From Pseudorhodobacter sp. PARRP1 (GTDB lineage: Bacteria; Pseudomonadota; Alphaproteobacteria; Rhodobacterales; Rhodobacteraceae), in the NCBI GenBank assembly GCA_002256245.1, contig NKIU01000004.1, positions 310,001 to 374,000 on the forward strand: a stretch of 64,000 bases of DNA, in the 5' to 3' direction. The notes below the pieces were generated by a model that saw only the letters and a list, made by a program, of their open reading frames with translations, was not told where the DNA came from and searched no databases. Both the position numbers and the translations under genes were made by a program. Below are positions 1-9,850 of this stretch, one piece after another (positions within the stretch are counted from its first letter, which is position 1; the number at the start of each line of letters is the position of its first letter).

Positions 1-138
1 TATCGACCTTGAAGCAGATCGCCTGCGCCAAGGGCCCCGGCCCGGTGAAAGCTTGTCGCCCCCAAGCGATCAGCCCGAAGGCCAGGATCAGCGCGACGAT
101 GAACAGCGTCAGCGCGTTGGAGGCGATAGAGCGCCACA

Positions 139-139
<1 letters not shown>
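1..139 (-). CDS. mltG: Endolytic murein transglycosylase MltG, N-terminal fragment
   Basis: Only the first 46 codons lie inside the window; the gene runs off the left edge. The visible peptide starts MWRSIASNALTLFIVALILA and forms one membrane helix at about residues 9-28, as expected for the inner-membrane anchor of MltG, which cleaves nascent peptidoglycan strands. The ATG overlaps the fabF stop codon by one base (TGATG), which implies translational coupling. The name rests mainly on the common fabF-mltG order in this group and on the N-terminal anchor, because the catalytic YceG domain is not visible. Confidence 0.7.
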
Positions 140-1401
<1,262 letters not shown>

Positions 1402-1536
1402 CTATATCCCTCGCAGTGGTTTTCCGCGTGATACACGCCCCCGCGCTGCTGCGCAACTGAGCCGCCCGCAAACAGCAAGCCACCGCCGTTTATCAGCCAA
1501 GCTTTACCGCGAGGTTCGGCATCGGCAGAATTTCGC

Positions 1537-1580
1537 TTGACCGTGCAGGTGCAGCAATGATAATGAATGAACGTTCATTC
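1537..1580 (+). promoter_or_regulatory. Candidate sigma-70 promoter with overlapping TetR-type operator
   Basis: A TTGACC box (1537-1542) and a GATAAT box (1559-1564) are separated by 16 bases. Directly after the -10 box lies the perfect 16-base palindrome GAATGAACGTTCATTC (1565-1580), which would cover the transcription start. This is the usual layout for an autorepressing TetR-family gene, and the dyad resembles known TetR/AcrR-type operators. Seen: boxes and palindrome. Inferred: that the adjacent regulator binds here. Confidence 0.6.
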
Positions 1581-1592
1581 CGCGAGGATGCC

Positions 1593-2234
1593 GTGCCTTC
1601 TGCCCATACCGTCAGCCTGCCCCACACCGCTCCCGACAGCGCCGCCGACGCGCGGGTGGCGGGGATTCTGGTGGCCGCGCGGCACGCCTTTGCCGAAAAG
1701 GGTTTTGACGGCGCATCCATGCAAGACCTTGCGCGTGCAGCCGGGATGAGCGTTGGCAATTTCTACCGCTATTTCGCCTCGAAAGCCGCCATCGTGCAGG
1801 CGCTGATCGCGCTGGATATCGAGGACATGGCCCGCGACTTTTTGCCGATTTTTGCCTCGGATGACCCGATTGCAACGCTGCGGCAACAGGTGCGGATCAA
1901 GCTGATCGAGCATCAGTGCAACGAGGATGGCGCGCTGTGGGCCGAAATCACCGCGACCGCATTGCGCAAACCCGAAATCGGCCTTGCCTGCGGCCTGATG
2001 GAAACCACGATTGTGGACTATCTGCTTCAGGCTTTTGCCAAAGCCTGTGGCTTCAGCCCCGAGCAATCTCGCGCGCAGTTTGCCGCCCATGCGGCGCTGA
2101 TCGTGATGCTGGTGAAATCCTCGGCGATGATGCCGCAGAAAGACGAAACATTGCGCAATGATCTGAACGAGATGATTTTGCGTATTATTGACCAAACCTT
2201 AGACGAAGTTGCCGCCAGCAGTGTGAAAGGCTGA
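1593..2234 (+). CDS. TetR/AcrR family transcriptional regulator of the adjacent RND efflux pair
   Basis: The protein has the TetR DNA-binding domain: helix-turn-helix at about residues 42-61 (SMQDLARAAGMSVGNFYRYF), then a variable ligand-binding C-terminal half. It sits 3 bases upstream of an RND adaptor gene on the same strand, so it probably represses that efflux operon and itself. I chose the GTG at 1593, giving 213 residues, because a GAGG ribosome site lies 5 bases before it and because the upstream in-frame ATGs at 1557 and 1563 fall in the candidate -10 box and operator. If the ATG at 1557 is used, the protein has 225 residues; AGGTG at 1547-1551 could serve it. Confidence 0.88.
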   Translation: MPSAHTVSLPHTAPDSAADARVAGILVAARHAFAEKGFDGASMQDLARAAGMSVGNFYRYFASKAAIVQALIALDIEDMARDFLPIFASDDPIATLRQQVRIKLIEHQCNEDGALWAEITATALRKPEIGLACGLMETTIVDYLLQAFAKACGFSPEQSRAQFAAHAALIVMLVKSSAMMPQKDETLRNDLNEMILRIIDQTLDEVAASSVKG

Positions 2235-2237
2235 TTT

Positions 2238-3443
2238 ATGCATATGTCCCGTTTTGTGTTTGCTGTCGTGGCGTTGCAATTCACCGCCGTTGCACCAAGC
2301 CTTGCGCAAACCGCCGAGGCTGCGACGCCAGAGGCGAAGGCTGCCGAAGCCAGCGCGCAGGTGCTGCCTGCGATCACCGTGTCAAAGGTGGAAACCCGGC
2401 ATCTGCGCGATGTGGTGCTGGCCTCGGGTCTGGTGGCACCGCAGCAAACCATTCAGGTGGCGCCATTGATTGAAGGCCAACCGATTGAGGCCCTGCTGGC
2501 CGATGTCGGTGATCGGGTGACCGCGGGGCAAGTGCTGGCGCGGCTGTCCACCTCGACGCTGGATCTGCAAAAGGCGCAGCTTGCGGCATCGCTGGCGGCC
2601 GCCAAGGCGCAGATTGCACAGGCGCAAGCGCAGGTGATCGCAGCGACCTCGTCTGCCGCCGAAGCGCAGCGCACCGCCGACCGCACCACCAAGCTGAAGG
2701 CGCAAGGCTCGGCCAGTCAGGCGGCGGCGGATACGGCGCTGGCGGGTGCGGTGTCGGCGCAGGCGCAGGTGTCGGTCGCCACCCAATCGCTGGAGGCTGC
2801 CAAGGCGCAACAGACCTTGGTCGAGGCGCAACTGGCCAATGTCGATCTGCAACTGTCGCGCACCGAAGTGACGGCCCCCTTCGCGGGCGAGATCACCGCG
2901 CGCAATGCGCAACTGGGCGCGATTGCCTCGGCTGCGGGGCAACCGATGTTCACGCTGATCCGCGATGGCGCGCTGGAATTGCGCGCCGATGTGGCCGAGG
3001 CTGATCTGACCCGGCTTGTGGTGGGCCAAACCGCCGAATTGCGGCTGGTGGGGCTTGGCAAGCCGCTCAGCGGCAAGATCGCGCTGGTGGAACCCAGCAT
3101 TGATGCCGTGACCCGTCTGGGCCGCGTGCGCATCGCGATTGACGATGCCAGCGCCGTGCGCCCCGGCATGTATGTGGAAGCCAGCATTCTGGTGCATGAG
3201 GGCGATGCGACAGCGGTGCCGATCACGGCGGTGAAATCCTCGGGCGGGAAGACTTCGGTGATGGTGGTCGAGGGGGCTTTGGTCTCGCAACGCGATATCA
3301 CCGCAGGCGTGCGCGATGGCGGCTGGGTCGAGGTGCTGGACGGCGTGAAGGTGGGCGACGAGGTGGTGACCAAGGCCGGTGCTTTCGTGCGCGACGGCGA
3401 TCATATCAATCCGGTCGTGGCGGCTGCCACTGACAGCAATTAA
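2238..3443 (+). CDS. RND efflux transporter periplasmic adaptor subunit (membrane fusion protein)
   Basis: This 401-residue adaptor links an inner-membrane RND pump to an outer-membrane channel. It has an N-terminal signal peptide ending near ALSLAQ-type residues 20-24, a biotinyl-lipoyl-like segment near residues 75-110, a long Ala/Gln-rich coiled-coil hairpin at about 113-207, then beta-barrel and membrane-proximal domains. AAAGG 7 bases upstream supports the ATG at 2238. It follows the TetR gene by 3 bases and precedes the pump by 10 bases. No outer-membrane TolC-type gene is nearby, so the channel is probably shared. Confidence 0.93.
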   Translation: MHMSRFVFAVVALQFTAVAPSLAQTAEAATPEAKAAEASAQVLPAITVSKVETRHLRDVVLASGLVAPQQTIQVAPLIEGQPIEALLADVGDRVTAGQVLARLSTSTLDLQKAQLAASLAAAKAQIAQAQAQVIAATSSAAEAQRTADRTTKLKAQGSASQAAADTALAGAVSAQAQVSVATQSLEAAKAQQTLVEAQLANVDLQLSRTEVTAPFAGEITARNAQLGAIASAAGQPMFTLIRDGALELRADVAEADLTRLVVGQTAELRLVGLGKPLSGKIALVEPSIDAVTRLGRVRIAIDDASAVRPGMYVEASILVHEGDATAVPITAVKSSGGKTSVMVVEGALVSQRDITAGVRDGGWVEVLDGVKVGDEVVTKAGAFVRDGDHINPVVAAATDSN

Positions 3444-3453
3444 GGGTGCGGCC

Positions 3454-6400
3454 ATGAACATATCCGCCTGGGCGATCCGCAATCCGCTGGCCCCGATCCT
3501 TGCGTTCTTCATCCTGATGGTGCTGGGCTGGCAGTCGTTCAACGCGCTGCCGATCACCCGGTTTCCCAACATCGATGTGCCGGTGATCGCGGTCAGCGTG
3601 ACCCAAGCGGGCACAGCGCCTGCCGAGATGGAAACTCAGGTTACCAAGATCGTCGAAGATGCGGTGGCGGGGATCACCGGGGTGAAGAACGTCACCTCAA
3701 CGGTGGTTGACGGTCAATCGACGACGGCGGTGGAGTTCCGCATCGAAGTGCCGACCGACAAGGCCTTGCAGGATGTGAAAGACGCGGTGGACCGGGTGCG
3801 CGGCAAGCTGCCAGCGGCTGTCGATACGCCGAAAGTCACAAAGATCGACGTTGAAGGCAACGCGATCATGACATTTGCGGTCTCGGCCCCCGACATGACG
3901 ATTGAGGAAGTGTCGTGGTTTGTCGATGACGTGGTGGTGCGCGGCCTGCAGGGCCGTGCCGGTGTGGGCCGGATTGACCGCTTTGGCGGCGCTGACCGCG
4001 AGATTCTGGTGGCGCTGGACCCTGTCAAGCTGAACAGCTTTGGCATCTCGGCTGCGGCAGTGAACGGGCAGTTGCGCGCGACCAACGCCAACCTTGGCTC
4101 GGGCCGCTCGGAAATCGGCAGCGGAGAACAGGCGATCCGCACCTTGGGCGATGCGGGCACCGTGCAGGGGCTGGCCAGCACCACGATTGCGCTGCCCTCG
4201 GGGCGGCATGTGCGGCTGTCGGACTTGGGCGATGTGCAGGACAGCTACAAGGAACTGCGCAGCTTTTCGCGCCTGAACGGCGAGCAGGTGGTGACGTTCT
4301 CGGTGTTCCGCGCCAAGGGGGCGTCCGAGGTTTCGGTGGCAGAAACCGTGAACCAGACGCTGGACCAGATCCGCAAGGATCACCCGAATGTCGGCATCAA
4401 ACTGGTCGATGAGACGGTGTTCTACACCTATGGCAACTACGAATCCGCGCTGCATACGCTGATGGAGGGTGCCATTCTGGCCGTGCTGGTGGTGCTGGCG
4501 TTCCTGCGCAACTGGCGCGCGACGCTGATCACCGCCGTGGCCCTGCCGTTGTCGGCGGTGCCCACGTTCTGGGCGATGGATATGCTGGGCTTCTCGCTGA
4601 ACCTGGTGTCGTTCCTTGCGGTGACGCTGGCGACGGGGATTCTGGTGGACGATGCGATTGTGGAAATCGAGAATATCGCGCGCCATATCCGCATGGGCAA
4701 AACCCCCTACCGCGCGGCGATTGAAGCGGCGGATGAGATTGGCCTTGCCGTGATGGCCACCACCGCGACGATCATCGCGGTGTTCATGCCGGTGTCGTTC
4801 ATGGGCGGGATTCCGGGGCAGTATTTCCGACAGTTCGGCCTGACCGTCGCCATCGCCGTGGCGTTCTCGCTGCTGGTCGCGCGGCTGATCACCCCGATGA
4901 TGGCCGCCTATCTGATGAGCGCCAAGGATGCCAATGTCGGCCACCACGAAGGCGGCCAAGACGGCTGGTTCATGCGCAACTATCTGCGGCTGGTGCGCGC
5001 CACCACCCACAGCGGTCTGCCGCTGCCGTTTCTGCCAAAAGCCAAATCCGGCAAGTTCCGCCGCTTTCCGTCCTATTACTTCACCATGATCACCGCCATT
5101 GGCGTGCTGATCGTGTCGATCTTCTTCATGCTGAAGGTGCCGGGCTCTTTCCTGCCGCCCGAGGATGTCAGCCGCATCTCGATCTCGGTCGAATTGCCGC
5201 CGGGATCGACGCTGGCGGAAACCGACCGCACCACCGCCGAAATCCGCGACCATATCAAGGATGTGCCTTGGGTCGAGAACGTGTTTGTCATCGGCGGCGC
5301 GTCGCCCAAGGGTGATCTGGACGTGCGCCGCGCCTCGGTGACGGTGACGCTGGTGAAACTGGATCAAAGCCTGCTGCTGAAGCTGTCACAGGTGGGCCGC
5401 AAGATCCCGTTGCTGGGGCTGCTGGTGCCCGAAGTGGAAGACCACGGCCGCAGCGTGCCGCAGAACGTGATCGAGGCGGATATTTTCAACCGCATTGCCG
5501 CAGTGCCCGATATCCGCGCCTTCAAGCTGAACGACCGGGGCGAGCGTGACATCGCCTATTCGATCCTTGCAAGCTCGGAAGCCGATCTGAACACCGCCAC
5601 CGCAGCACTGGAATCGGCGCTGCGCACCGAGCCGCTGCTGGCCGATGTCAGCTCGGAAGGCGCGTTGCCGCGCCCCGAAGTGCAGATCACCCCGCGCGCA
5701 GAAGAAGCCGCCCGGCTGGGCATCACCACGCAAGACATCGCAACCACGGTGCGGGTGGCGACGATCGGCGATCTGGATGTGTCGCTGGCCAACCTGTCGA
5801 TTGACAACCGGCTGATCCCGATCCGCGTGCAACTGGCCAATGCCTCACGCGAGGATATGAACCGGATTGCCGCCACCAAGCTGACCACCAACACCGGGGC
5901 GACCGTGCCGCTGTCGGCGGTGGCCGATATCGTGATCGGCGAAGGGCCGTCGGTGGTGAAACGGCTTAATCGCCAGCGCCAAGCCACGATTGGCGCGTCG
6001 CTGCCTGTCGGTGTGGCACTGGGCACGGCCAGCACGCGTTTGGCCGAAATCGTGAAGGCCACGAAACTGCCCGCGGGCGTGGTGGTGAAAGAATCCGCCG
6101 ATGCCGAGGTGCAGACCGAGTTGTTTTCCAGCTTTGGCAAGGCGATGCTGATGGGGCTGATGCTGGTGCTGACGGTGCTGATCCTGCTGTTCAAATCGGT
6201 GGTGCAGCCGTTTACCATCCTGCTGTCGCTGCCCTTGGCGATTGGCGGCGTGGCTGCGGCACTGATCCTGACCAATTCGGCGCTGTCGATGCCGGTGCTG
6301 ATCGGCATTCTGATGCTGATGGGGATCGTCACCAAAAACGCCATTCTGCTGGTGGATTTCGTGATCGAGATGCGCCGGCATGGGCTGGGCCGGCTGGAGG

Positions 6401-6768
6401 CCATCATCGAAGCCGGGCACAAACGCGCGCAGCCGATTGTGATGACCTCTATCGCGATGTCAGCGGGGATGCTGCCCTCGGCCCTGGGGGTGGGCGAAGG
6501 GGGTGCCTTCCGCGCACCGATGGCCACGGCGGTGATCGGCGGGATTATCGTCTCGACCGTGCTGAGCCTTGTGGTGGTGCCGTCGTTCTATCTGATCATG
6601 GACGACCTCTCGCGCCTGATCGCGCGGATGTTCCGCGGCGTGATTGGCCCGAAAGAAACCGAGTTCGAGCCCGCCGCCCCCGAAGTTCTGGAGGCCCGGA
6701 TCGCAGCGCTTGAAGCAGAGCAAGCGCAGAAACCAGGGCCGCGCCTGTCCGGTCTCGCGGCAGAGTGA
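3454..6768 (+). CDS. RND multidrug efflux pump, inner-membrane permease (HAE1 type)
   Basis: The 1104-residue protein has the AcrB-like plan: one membrane helix, a large periplasmic loop, a helix bundle, a second periplasmic loop and a second bundle. Proton-relay residues are present: Asp399-Asp400 in TM4 (GILVDDAIVEIENIA) and Lys961 in TM10 (IVTKNAILLVDFVIEM). The start at 3454 (MNISAWAIRNPLAP) follows the adaptor stop by 10 bases; an in-frame ATG inside the adaptor gene would add 25 residues that do not look like pump sequence. The loop near residues 495-540 is somewhat extended. The substrate cannot be told from sequence. Confidence 0.95.
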   Translation: MNISAWAIRNPLAPILAFFILMVLGWQSFNALPITRFPNIDVPVIAVSVTQAGTAPAEMETQVTKIVEDAVAGITGVKNVTSTVVDGQSTTAVEFRIEVPTDKALQDVKDAVDRVRGKLPAAVDTPKVTKIDVEGNAIMTFAVSAPDMTIEEVSWFVDDVVVRGLQGRAGVGRIDRFGGADREILVALDPVKLNSFGISAAAVNGQLRATNANLGSGRSEIGSGEQAIRTLGDAGTVQGLASTTIALPSGRHVRLSDLGDVQDSYKELRSFSRLNGEQVVTFSVFRAKGASEVSVAETVNQTLDQIRKDHPNVGIKLVDETVFYTYGNYESALHTLMEGAILAVLVVLAFLRNWRATLITAVALPLSAVPTFWAMDMLGFSLNLVSFLAVTLATGILVDDAIVEIENIARHIRMGKTPYRAAIEAADEIGLAVMATTATIIAVFMPVSFMGGIPGQYFRQFGLTVAIAVAFSLLVARLITPMMAAYLMSAKDANVGHHEGGQDGWFMRNYLRLVRATTHSGLPLPFLPKAKSGKFRRFPSYYFTMITAIGVLIVSIFFMLKVPGSFLPPEDVSRISISVELPPGSTLAETDRTTAEIRDHIKDVPWVENVFVIGGASPKGDLDVRRASVTVTLVKLDQSLLLKLSQVGRKIPLLGLLVPEVEDHGRSVPQNVIEADIFNRIAAVPDIRAFKLNDRGERDIAYSILASSEADLNTATAALESALRTEPLLADVSSEGALPRPEVQITPRAEEAARLGITTQDIATTVRVATIGDLDVSLANLSIDNRLIPIRVQLANASREDMNRIAATKLTTNTGATVPLSAVADIVIGEGPSVVKRLNRQRQATIGASLPVGVALGTASTRLAEIVKATKLPAGVVVKESADAEVQTELFSSFGKAMLMGLMLVLTVLILLFKSVVQPFTILLSLPLAIGGVAAALILTNSALSMPVLIGILMLMGIVTKNAILLVDFVIEMRRHGLGRLEAIIEAGHKRAQPIVMTSIAMSAGMLPSALGVGEGGAFRAPMATAVIGGIIVSTVLSLVVVPSFYLIMDDLSRLIARMFRGVIGPKETEFEPAAPEVLEARIAALEAEQAQKPGPRLSGLAAE

Positions 6769-6856
6769 CCCAGAACCAGAGGCGGGCAGGCAGGGCATCG
6801 AGCCCCGCCTGCCCGCTGCTGCCGCAGCACAGCCCGGAAATCGCGGGCGTTTTGGG

Positions 6857-6940
6857 TTCACCTGTTCTTAAATATCCCCGCCGGAGGCTTCCGACATTGG
6901 CCAAAGGTGCCTCCGGCGGGGATATTTAAGAACAGGTGAA
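6857..6940. repeat. Perfect 32-bp inverted repeat (intergenic palindrome)
   Basis: Two 32-base arms (6857-6888 and 6909-6940) are exact reverse complements around a 20-base loop. The arms carry the core CCTCCGGCGGGGATATTT. The element lies between the convergent RND pump and acpP genes and can fold into a very stable hairpin. A related core recurs at 23307-23389. It may terminate the efflux operon, but there is no U-run directly after the stem. Confidence 0.85.
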
Positions 6941-6987
6941 TTGGCCGCATCTGCAGATGGGCTGCTGCCGCTTGCGACTGACAAAAC

Positions 6988-7014
6988 AAAAAAGCACCCC
7001 TCGGGGTGCTTTTT
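6988..7014. terminator. Bidirectional rho-independent terminator downstream of acpP
   Basis: The stem AAAAAGCACCCC/GGGGTGCTTTTT has a short loop and is flanked by A-runs and T-runs on both sides. On the minus strand it ends in a U-tract 34 bases after the acpP stop. On the plus strand it can also stop transcription from the efflux operon. Confidence 0.88.
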
Positions 7015-7047
7015 CATGCGATGACCCGAAAGATCAGGCGCTGTGGC

Positions 7048-7281
7048 TTAGGCTGCGGAAGAGATGAACTTCACCGCGTCGCCGAAGGTCTGGATGGTTT
7101 CAGCGGCGTCATCCGGAATCTCGATGCCGAATTCTTCTTCGAACGCCATGACCAGCTCGACGGTGTCGAGGCTGTCTGCGCCCAGATCATCAATGAACGA
7201 GGCGGTCTCGGTCACTTTTTCGGCTTCGACGCCCAGATGCTCGACGACGATCTTCTTCACACGATCAGCGATGTCGCTCAT
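7048..7281 (-). CDS. acpP: Acyl carrier protein
   Basis: This is the 77-residue acidic carrier that holds growing acyl chains by a phosphopantetheine arm. The attachment serine is Ser37 in [15 protein letters not shown], and the four-helix pattern and length are typical. It is transcribed away from fabG with a 157-base gap holding a good promoter candidate, so it probably has its own strong transcript ending at the terminator at about 6990. Confidence 0.98.
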   Translation of the reverse strand: MSDIADRVKKIVVEHLGVEAEKVTETASFIDDLGADSLDTVELVMAFEEEFGIEIPDDAAETIQTFGDAVKFISSAA

Positions 7282-7383
7282 GTTCTTTCCTTATAGCGTT
7301 TAGGGGTCGCCCCCGGTCTTTGTCCCTGCCCGTTTCGGGGCGCTCGGCACCAAGGGCATTGGCCGCTGGCGTATTCTTGCGCG

Positions 7384-7412
7384 CCTATAGCAAGGGCGCG
7401 CGCATTAGGCAA
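7384..7412 (-). promoter_or_regulatory. Candidate sigma-70 promoter of acpP
   Basis: On the minus strand TTGCCT (7412-7407) and TATAGG (7389-7384) are separated by exactly 17 bases. Transcription would start near 7377 and give a leader of about 95 bases before the acpP ATG. A separate promoter here fits the high expression expected for ACP. Confidence 0.5.
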
Positions 7413-7438
7413 ACGGTTTCAAACCGCTTCTGGCTGCC

Positions 7439-8176
7439 TTATGACATATCACCACCGCCGTTGATATGCAGCGTTGTGCCGGTGATGTAGGCGGCTTCCT
7501 GTGATGCCAAATAAAGCACACCTGCGGCGACCTCTTGCGGCTGGCCCATGCGGCCTGCGGGCACGCCGACCAGGATTTTCGCGCGTTGCTCATCGTTCAG
7601 CTTTTCGGTCATCGCGGTTTCGATCAGGCCGGGGGCGATGCAATTGACGGTGATGTTGCGGCTGGCGACCTCTTGGGCCAGCGATTTCGACATCGCAAGC
7701 ACACCGGCTTTGGCGGCGGCGTAGTTGCCTTGGCCGGGGTTGCCAGAGTGGCCCACCACCGAGGTGATGTTGATGATGCGGCCCCAGCGGGCCTTCATCA
7801 TGCCGCGTAGCGCGCCGCGCATGAGGCGAAAGGTGGCGGTCAGGTTCACATCAATCACCGCCTGCCATTCGTCATCTGACATCCGCATGAACAGGTTGTC
7901 GCGGGTGATGCCTGCGTTGTTCACCAGAATATCAAGGTTGCCCATCGCGGCTGTGGCCTGTTTGATCAACTCGTCCACCGCGGCAAGGTCGGAGAGGTTG
8001 CAGGGCAACACGTGCGCCCGTGCGCCCAGTTCGGACGCCAAGGCCTGCAGCGGCTCGATCCGCGTGCCCGAAAGCCCCACGGTGGCCCCTGCGGCGTAAA
8101 GCGTGCGGGCGATCTCGCCACCGATACCGCCCGAGGCGCCTGTCACAAGGGCGGTTTTTCCTGTCAGATCAAACAT
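7439..8176 (-). CDS. fabG: 3-oxoacyl-[acyl-carrier-protein] reductase
   Basis: This 245-residue short-chain dehydrogenase reduces 3-oxoacyl-ACP with NADPH. It has the cofactor motif TGASGGIGGEIA (residues 12-23), NNAG (86-89) and the catalytic set Ser139, Tyr152 and Lys156 in NYAAAKAG. I chose the ATG at 8176 (MFDLTGKTALVTG) because GGGAG lies 8 bases upstream; an ATG at 8230 would add 18 residues outside the family. It follows fabD on the same strand by about 100 bases. Confidence 0.97.
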   Translation of the reverse strand: MFDLTGKTALVTGASGGIGGEIARTLYAAGATVGLSGTRIEPLQALASELGARAHVLPCNLSDLAAVDELIKQATAAMGNLDILVNNAGITRDNLFMRMSDDEWQAVIDVNLTATFRLMRGALRGMMKARWGRIINITSVVGHSGNPGQGNYAAAKAGVLAMSKSLAQEVASRNITVNCIAPGLIETAMTEKLNDEQRAKILVGVPAGRMGQPQEVAAGVLYLASQEAAYITGTTLHINGGGDMS

Positions 8177-8251
8177 GTTCTGTTCTCCCAAAAACGCCGC
8201 CTGCAAGGCCGCGCCGTTTACATTCATCATGGCAGCGGTCGGGCCGGGACC

Positions 8252-8272
8252 ACGATTTTTCTCAAAAATCGT
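8252..8272. repeat. Small palindrome ACGATTTTT-CTC-AAAAATCGT
   Basis: A perfect 9-base inverted repeat with a 3-base loop lies between the fabD stop and the fabG start. A closely similar palindrome occurs at 17079-17100 behind an unrelated gene, so it looks like a dispersed hairpin and not a site specific to fabG. Confidence 0.75.
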
Positions 8273-8277
8273 CTGGC

Positions 8278-9207
8278 TCAGGCCTTAGCCGCCAGCACGT
8301 CATCGGGTGTTCCGACCGCGCGCGTCGTGGCACCTGAGGCGATGCGCTTGATCATCCCCGAAAGCGCCTTGCCTGCACCGATCTCCCAGAACTCGGTGAC
8401 ACCCGCACCTTCCATCCACAGCACGGATTCGCGCCAGCGCACCGAGCCTGTAACTTGTGCCACCAGCAGCGCGCGGATGCGGTCGGGTTCGGTCACCGCT
8501 TCGGCGCGGACATTGACCACGACGGGCACTTTCGGCGCGTTGATCACGACGCCTGCCAAAGCCTCGGACATCACGGCGGCGGCGGGTTGCATCAGGGCGC
8601 AGTGGAACGGCGCAGAGACCGGCAGCAGCAGCGCGCGTTTGGCCCCGCGCGCCTTGGCGATATCCAGCGCGCGTTCGACGGCGGCCTTGTGGCCCGAGAC
8701 CACCACTTGCGCGGGATCGTTGTCGTTGGCGGCCTGGCAGACTTCACCCTGAGCGGCCTCGGCCGCGACTTCGGTGGCGGTTGCGAAATCAAGGCCAAGC
8801 AGGGCCGCCATCGCACCAACGCCCACGGGCACCGCCTCTTGCATGGTCTGGCCACGGATGCGCAAAAGTCGTGCTGTGTCGGACAGATCGAGCGCACCGA
8901 CAGCACAAAGCGCCGAGTATTCACCCAGGCTGTGCCCCGCCACAAAAGCCGCCGTTTCAATGCCGATGCCTTCGCTTTCCAGCGCGCGCAGGGCGGCAAT
9001 CGAGGTGGCCATCAGCGCGGGCTGGGCATTTTTCGTCAGGGTCAGATCTTCGATGCTGCCTTCCCAGATCAGGCTGGACAGCTTTTCGCCCAAGGCGGCA
9101 TCCACCTCATCGAACACGGCTTTTGCCGCCGGATAGGCCTCGGCCAAGGCGCGGCCCATGCCGATGGTCTGGGCACCCTGCCCCGGAAATACGAATGCGC
9201 GGCTCAT
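8278..9207 (-). CDS. fabD: Malonyl CoA-acyl carrier protein transacylase
   Basis: This 309-residue acyltransferase loads malonyl groups from CoA onto ACP. The oxyanion motif GQGAQ is at residues 9-13, nucleophile Ser93 is in GHSLGEYSAL, and the later SAPFHCALM segment supplies the catalytic His. Length is normal. It is the first gene of a fabD-fabG pair and completes, with acpP and fabF, a compact fatty acid synthesis region. Confidence 0.97.
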   Translation of the reverse strand: MSRAFVFPGQGAQTIGMGRALAEAYPAAKAVFDEVDAALGEKLSSLIWEGSIEDLTLTKNAQPALMATSIAALRALESEGIGIETAAFVAGHSLGEYSALCAVGALDLSDTARLLRIRGQTMQEAVPVGVGAMAALLGLDFATATEVAAEAAQGEVCQAANDNDPAQVVVSGHKAAVERALDIAKARGAKRALLLPVSAPFHCALMQPAAAVMSEALAGVVINAPKVPVVVNVRAEAVTEPDRIRALLVAQVTGSVRWRESVLWMEGAGVTEFWEIGAGKALSGMIKRIASGATTRAVGTPDDVLAAKA

Positions 9208-9309
9208 CTGGCCCTCCCTTTTCTTTCCTTTGGCTTACCTTGCCAAATCCGTTCGTGCAACGCCCCGCCCGATCTTGACTTGGGCTGCGGCGGATTCCAC
9301 ACCTGCGCC

Positions 9310-9729
9310 ATGACACCCACCTTTCGCAAAATCCTTTATGCGGTCAGCTTTGAGACCCTTGGCATCGCGGTGGCGACGCTGGGGTTGCTTGCGATGTCGG
9401 ATGCGGATGCGGGGCAATCGCTGATCCTGTCGGCGATCACCGCAAGCGTTGCGATGACCTGGAGCATGGCGTTCAACTGGCTGTTTGAGGCGTGGGAGGC
9501 GCGGCAGTCGGTCAGGGGGCGGTCTTTGGCGCGGCGGACGGTGCATGCGCTGCTGTTTGAGGGCGGACTGGTGGTGCTGGTGTTGCCGATCATGGCGTGG
9601 TGGCTGGGCGTCGATCTGTGGACGGCGCTGCAATATGAGGCCGGGCTGATCGTGCTGTTCATCATCTATACATACATTTTCACATGGAGCTTTGACCGGA
9701 TTTTCGGTTTGCCCGCGTCCGCACGGTAA
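9310..9729 (+). CDS. PACE-type (chlorhexidine/biocide efflux-like) membrane protein
   Basis: This 139-residue protein has four predicted membrane helices arranged as two similar pairs, each with a polar signature: FETLGI near residue 14, FNWLFEAWE near 58, HALLFEGGLV near 79 and FDRIFG near the end. That pattern matches the bacterial transmembrane pair domain of AceI-like proton-coupled efflux proteins. The ATG at 9310 was chosen because the hydrophobic domain begins just after it. It is divergent from fabD. Substrate unknown. Confidence 0.75.
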   Translation: MTPTFRKILYAVSFETLGIAVATLGLLAMSDADAGQSLILSAITASVAMTWSMAFNWLFEAWEARQSVRGRSLARRTVHALLFEGGLVVLVLPIMAWWLGVDLWTALQYEAGLIVLFIIYTYIFTWSFDRIFGLPASAR

Positions 9730-9740
9730 GGCGAGGCTTC

Positions 9741-9780
9741 AAGCCGAAAGAAAACTCTGCGGGGCAGAGTTTTCCGGCTT
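9741..9780. repeat. Two-part inverted repeat behind the PACE gene
   Basis: The inner arms AAAACTCTGC (9751-9760) and GCAGAGTTTT (9764-9773) are perfect complements with a 3-base loop. The outer arms AAGCCG (9741-9746) and CGGCTT (9775-9780) also pair. The hairpin starts 11 bases after the stop codon and may help termination, although no U-run follows. Confidence 0.75.
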
Positions 9781-9850
9781 GTTGCGCATAAGGCGGAACG
9801 CCGTTGCGCATGGGGTGTGGTGCAGCAAGGCGACGTTTGAGAAATCGGGG

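Noticed and set aside
3697-5367. Long open frame antisense to the RND pump (556 codons), with a His/Arg-rich product
   Set aside because: It lies wholly inside the RND gene and its product has shadow-type composition. High-GC third codon positions create such frames; no family motif or ribosome site supports it.
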